64,000 nucleotides of DNA from the NCBI GenBank assembly GCA_018715085.1, contig DVMI01000002.1, positions 1-64,000 on the forward strand. The letters run 5' to 3'. This DNA is from Candidatus Avidesulfovibrio excrementigallinarum (GTDB lineage Bacteria > Desulfobacterota > Desulfovibrionia > Desulfovibrionales > Desulfovibrionaceae). Every line of letters begins with the position of its first letter. The first letter of the stretch is position 1. Under the pieces are notes generated by a model. That model was not told the origin of the DNA. It did no database searches and saw only the letters and a list, made by a program, of their open reading frames with translations. Shown here piece after piece: positions 62,940 to 64,000 of this stretch. The position numbers and the translations under genes are program-made.

Positions 62940-63680
62940 ATGCTCTGGCGTCTTTCCACCTGTCATCCAGAACTGTTTCCTGATCCTGAGCTGGCAGAGC
63001 CTTCAGGGCTTTTGGCCGTGGGTGGCGATTTGACGCCGCACCGGCTGGTAGTGGCGTACTGCTCGGGAATTTTCCCCTGGTACAATGTCGATTCTCCCAT
63101 TTTATGGTGGTCGCCGGATCCGCGTTGCGTCATCGAACCTTCAACGTGGAAGCCGCCGTCACGGCTCGCGCGCACGTTACGAAGCGGCCGGTTTCGTGTG
63201 ACGCGCGACACATGCTTTGCAAGAGTTATCCGGCGTTGTGCGTCAATCCGGAGGGTTGACGCTGAAGGCCATGTTGTTGGCGGTACATGGCTTGTGCCGG
63301 AAATGATAGTGGCCTATGAACGCCTCCACGACATGGGGCTTGCGCATTCTGTAGAAGCCTGGGTCGAGGAGGGAGGAGAACAGATTCTGGCCGGCGGCCT
63401 GTATGGCGTGGAGCTTGGGAAGGTTTTTTTTGGTGAATCGATGTTTCACGAACGCCCGGACGGATCCAAGGCTGCGCTGGCAGAGCTTGTGACGGATCTT
63501 GCCGAGCGTGGAATCGGCCTGTTGGACTGCCAGATGCCTACGCCGCACCTCATGCGCATGGGAGCCCGCCTGCTCGATCGCCGGGAATTTCTGGCGCGCG
63601 TGCGGGAGGGCACCCGTGAGATTAGAAGAAGTATTTGGCTATCAGCGAACAGAACATCAGCGTCACAGAAACCAGCATGA
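62940..63680 (+). CDS. aat: Leucyl/phenylalanyl-tRNA--protein transferase
   Basis: Adds Leu or Phe from aminoacyl-tRNA to N-terminal Arg or Lys, marking proteins for ClpAP. 246 residues with the family blocks GLLAVGGDL, YCSGIFPWY, WWSPDPRCV, GLYGVELGKVFFGESMF and DCQMPTPHL. ATG 62940 follows GAGGGGG eleven bases upstream. Its 3' end overlaps the convergent TauE/SafE gene by 59 bp, and the last 20 residues (after about 226) look like an extension beyond the family end. Confidence 0.94.
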   Translation: MLWRLSTCHPELFPDPELAEPSGLLAVGGDLTPHRLVVAYCSGIFPWYNVDSPILWWSPDPRCVIEPSTWKPPSRLARTLRSGRFRVTRDTCFARVIRRCASIRRVDAEGHVVGGTWLVPEMIVAYERLHDMGLAHSVEAWVEEGGEQILAGGLYGVELGKVFFGESMFHERPDGSKAALAELVTDLAERGIGLLDCQMPTPHLMRMGARLLDRREFLARVREGTREIRRSIWLSANRTSASQKPA

Positions 63681-64000
63681 ACACGCGCACGATGCGCGAT
63701 CCCTTGAGCATGGCCAGGCGGCTTCCTACAACATTGCCCAGCATTTCCGTCACAGCCATGGGAATGGCATAGAAAAACAGGACCTGCCCGTTGAGCAGAA
63801 AAACGCAGGTAGAGCTGAGGCAGGAAACCGTGCTTGTGACCTTGCTGAGCGCGTTGGCGTGCACAAGGTCAAGCCGTACAAAGAGATGCAGGCCCAGAAT
63901 GAGGAAGGTCGCGCCGGCAGCGCCAAAGGCCCCGTCGTAAATGCCCACGATGAAGCAGGTGAGGGGCAAGATGATCCAAAAGCGCCTTCCCGACGGAATG
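63622..64000 (-). CDS. TauE/SafE-family membrane protein (partial, 3' part)
   Basis: The frame is open through the right edge, so only the C-terminal ~126 residues are visible, reading ...GRRFWIILPLTCFIVGIYDGAFG... The segment has about four membrane helices and the GIYDGxxGAAGATF pattern of TauE/SafE (UPF0721) proteins, proposed exporters of sulfite, sulfonates or organosulfur compounds. That would fit a sulfur-reducing host. The stop at 63622 lies inside aat on the other strand. Confidence 0.82.
   Translation of the reverse strand, partial: IPSGRRFWIILPLTCFIVGIYDGAFGAAGATFLILGLHLFVRLDLVHANALSKVTSTVSCLSSTCVFLLNGQVLFFYAIPMAVTEMLGNVVGSRLAMLKGSRIVRVFMLVSVTLMFCSLIAKYFF

Overview
The window looks like a chromosomal segment of a GC-rich Gram-negative sulfate or sulfite reducer of the Desulfovibrionaceae (inferred from gene content; no database was searched). 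The strongest pointers are the adjacent ahbC-hemB-ahbD genes of the siroheme-dependent haem pathway, a free-standing IMP cyclohydrolase beside mutT and hldD, LPS heptose genes, an EF-G paralogue, and glcD/glcF-type hydroxyacid oxidation genes. No phage or complete insertion sequence was seen.

Layout. 1-314: leader-distal end of a type I-F-like CRISPR array that continues off the left edge. 684-3342 (minus): glpX, fabD and a small unknown gene; mnmA lies opposite. 5086-8465 (plus): ahbC, hemB, ahbD, closed by a strong terminator. 8754-17458 (minus): a hydroxyacid module made of a sigma54 activator with a PrpR-like sensor domain, a GlcD-like flavoprotein, a GlcF-like Fe-S protein, a DASS carboxylate carrier and a LarA-family racemase homologue, with several long hairpins between the genes. 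A tRNA-Leu(GAG) follows at 18.1 kb. 18829-21133 (plus): hom and an orphan DppD-type ATPase. 21567-25617 (minus): an odd operon of an exported protein, a truncated HisD-like protein and an EF-G paralogue. 26504-28591: mutL. 28833-31995 (minus): yajC-secD-secF. 32581-34911: a CDF metal exporter with three C-terminal domains, then ispH. 35.6-38 kb: a small periplasmic protein and a membrane-bound HTH regulator. 38464-40915 (minus): a methyltransferase, nikR, folE2 and ogt. 41090: lysO-like exporter. 42269-46665 (minus): mfd and a small conserved gene. 46735: cytochrome b561-like protein. 47569-51021 (minus): HldE-type kinase and an envelope polysaccharide deacetylase. 51742-53181 (minus): rRNA m5U methyltransferase. 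53313-55690 (plus): 46-residue membrane protein, IMP cyclohydrolase, mutT, hldD. 55960-62190 (plus): NimA-like flavoprotein, MFS carrier, ispA, dxs. The window ends with aat and the 3' part of a TauE/SafE gene.

How it fits together. Haem synthesis from uroporphyrinogen via siroheme is represented by its last two radical-SAM steps plus porphobilinogen synthase. The hydroxyacid module reads as a complete route: carrier, nickel racemase-like enzyme, flavin/Fe-S dehydrogenase pair, and a ligand-sensing sigma54 activator. Isoprenoid synthesis (dxs, ispA, ispH), LPS heptose synthesis (hldE kinase domain, hldD) and protein export (yajC-secDF) are housekeeping parts.

Coding density is unusually loose: about eighteen gaps of 370-1140 bp hold no convincing gene, but many contain perfect inverted repeats. 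Start codons were chosen by Shine-Dalgarno position and by where family homology begins; all functional assignments come from motif recognition by eye.
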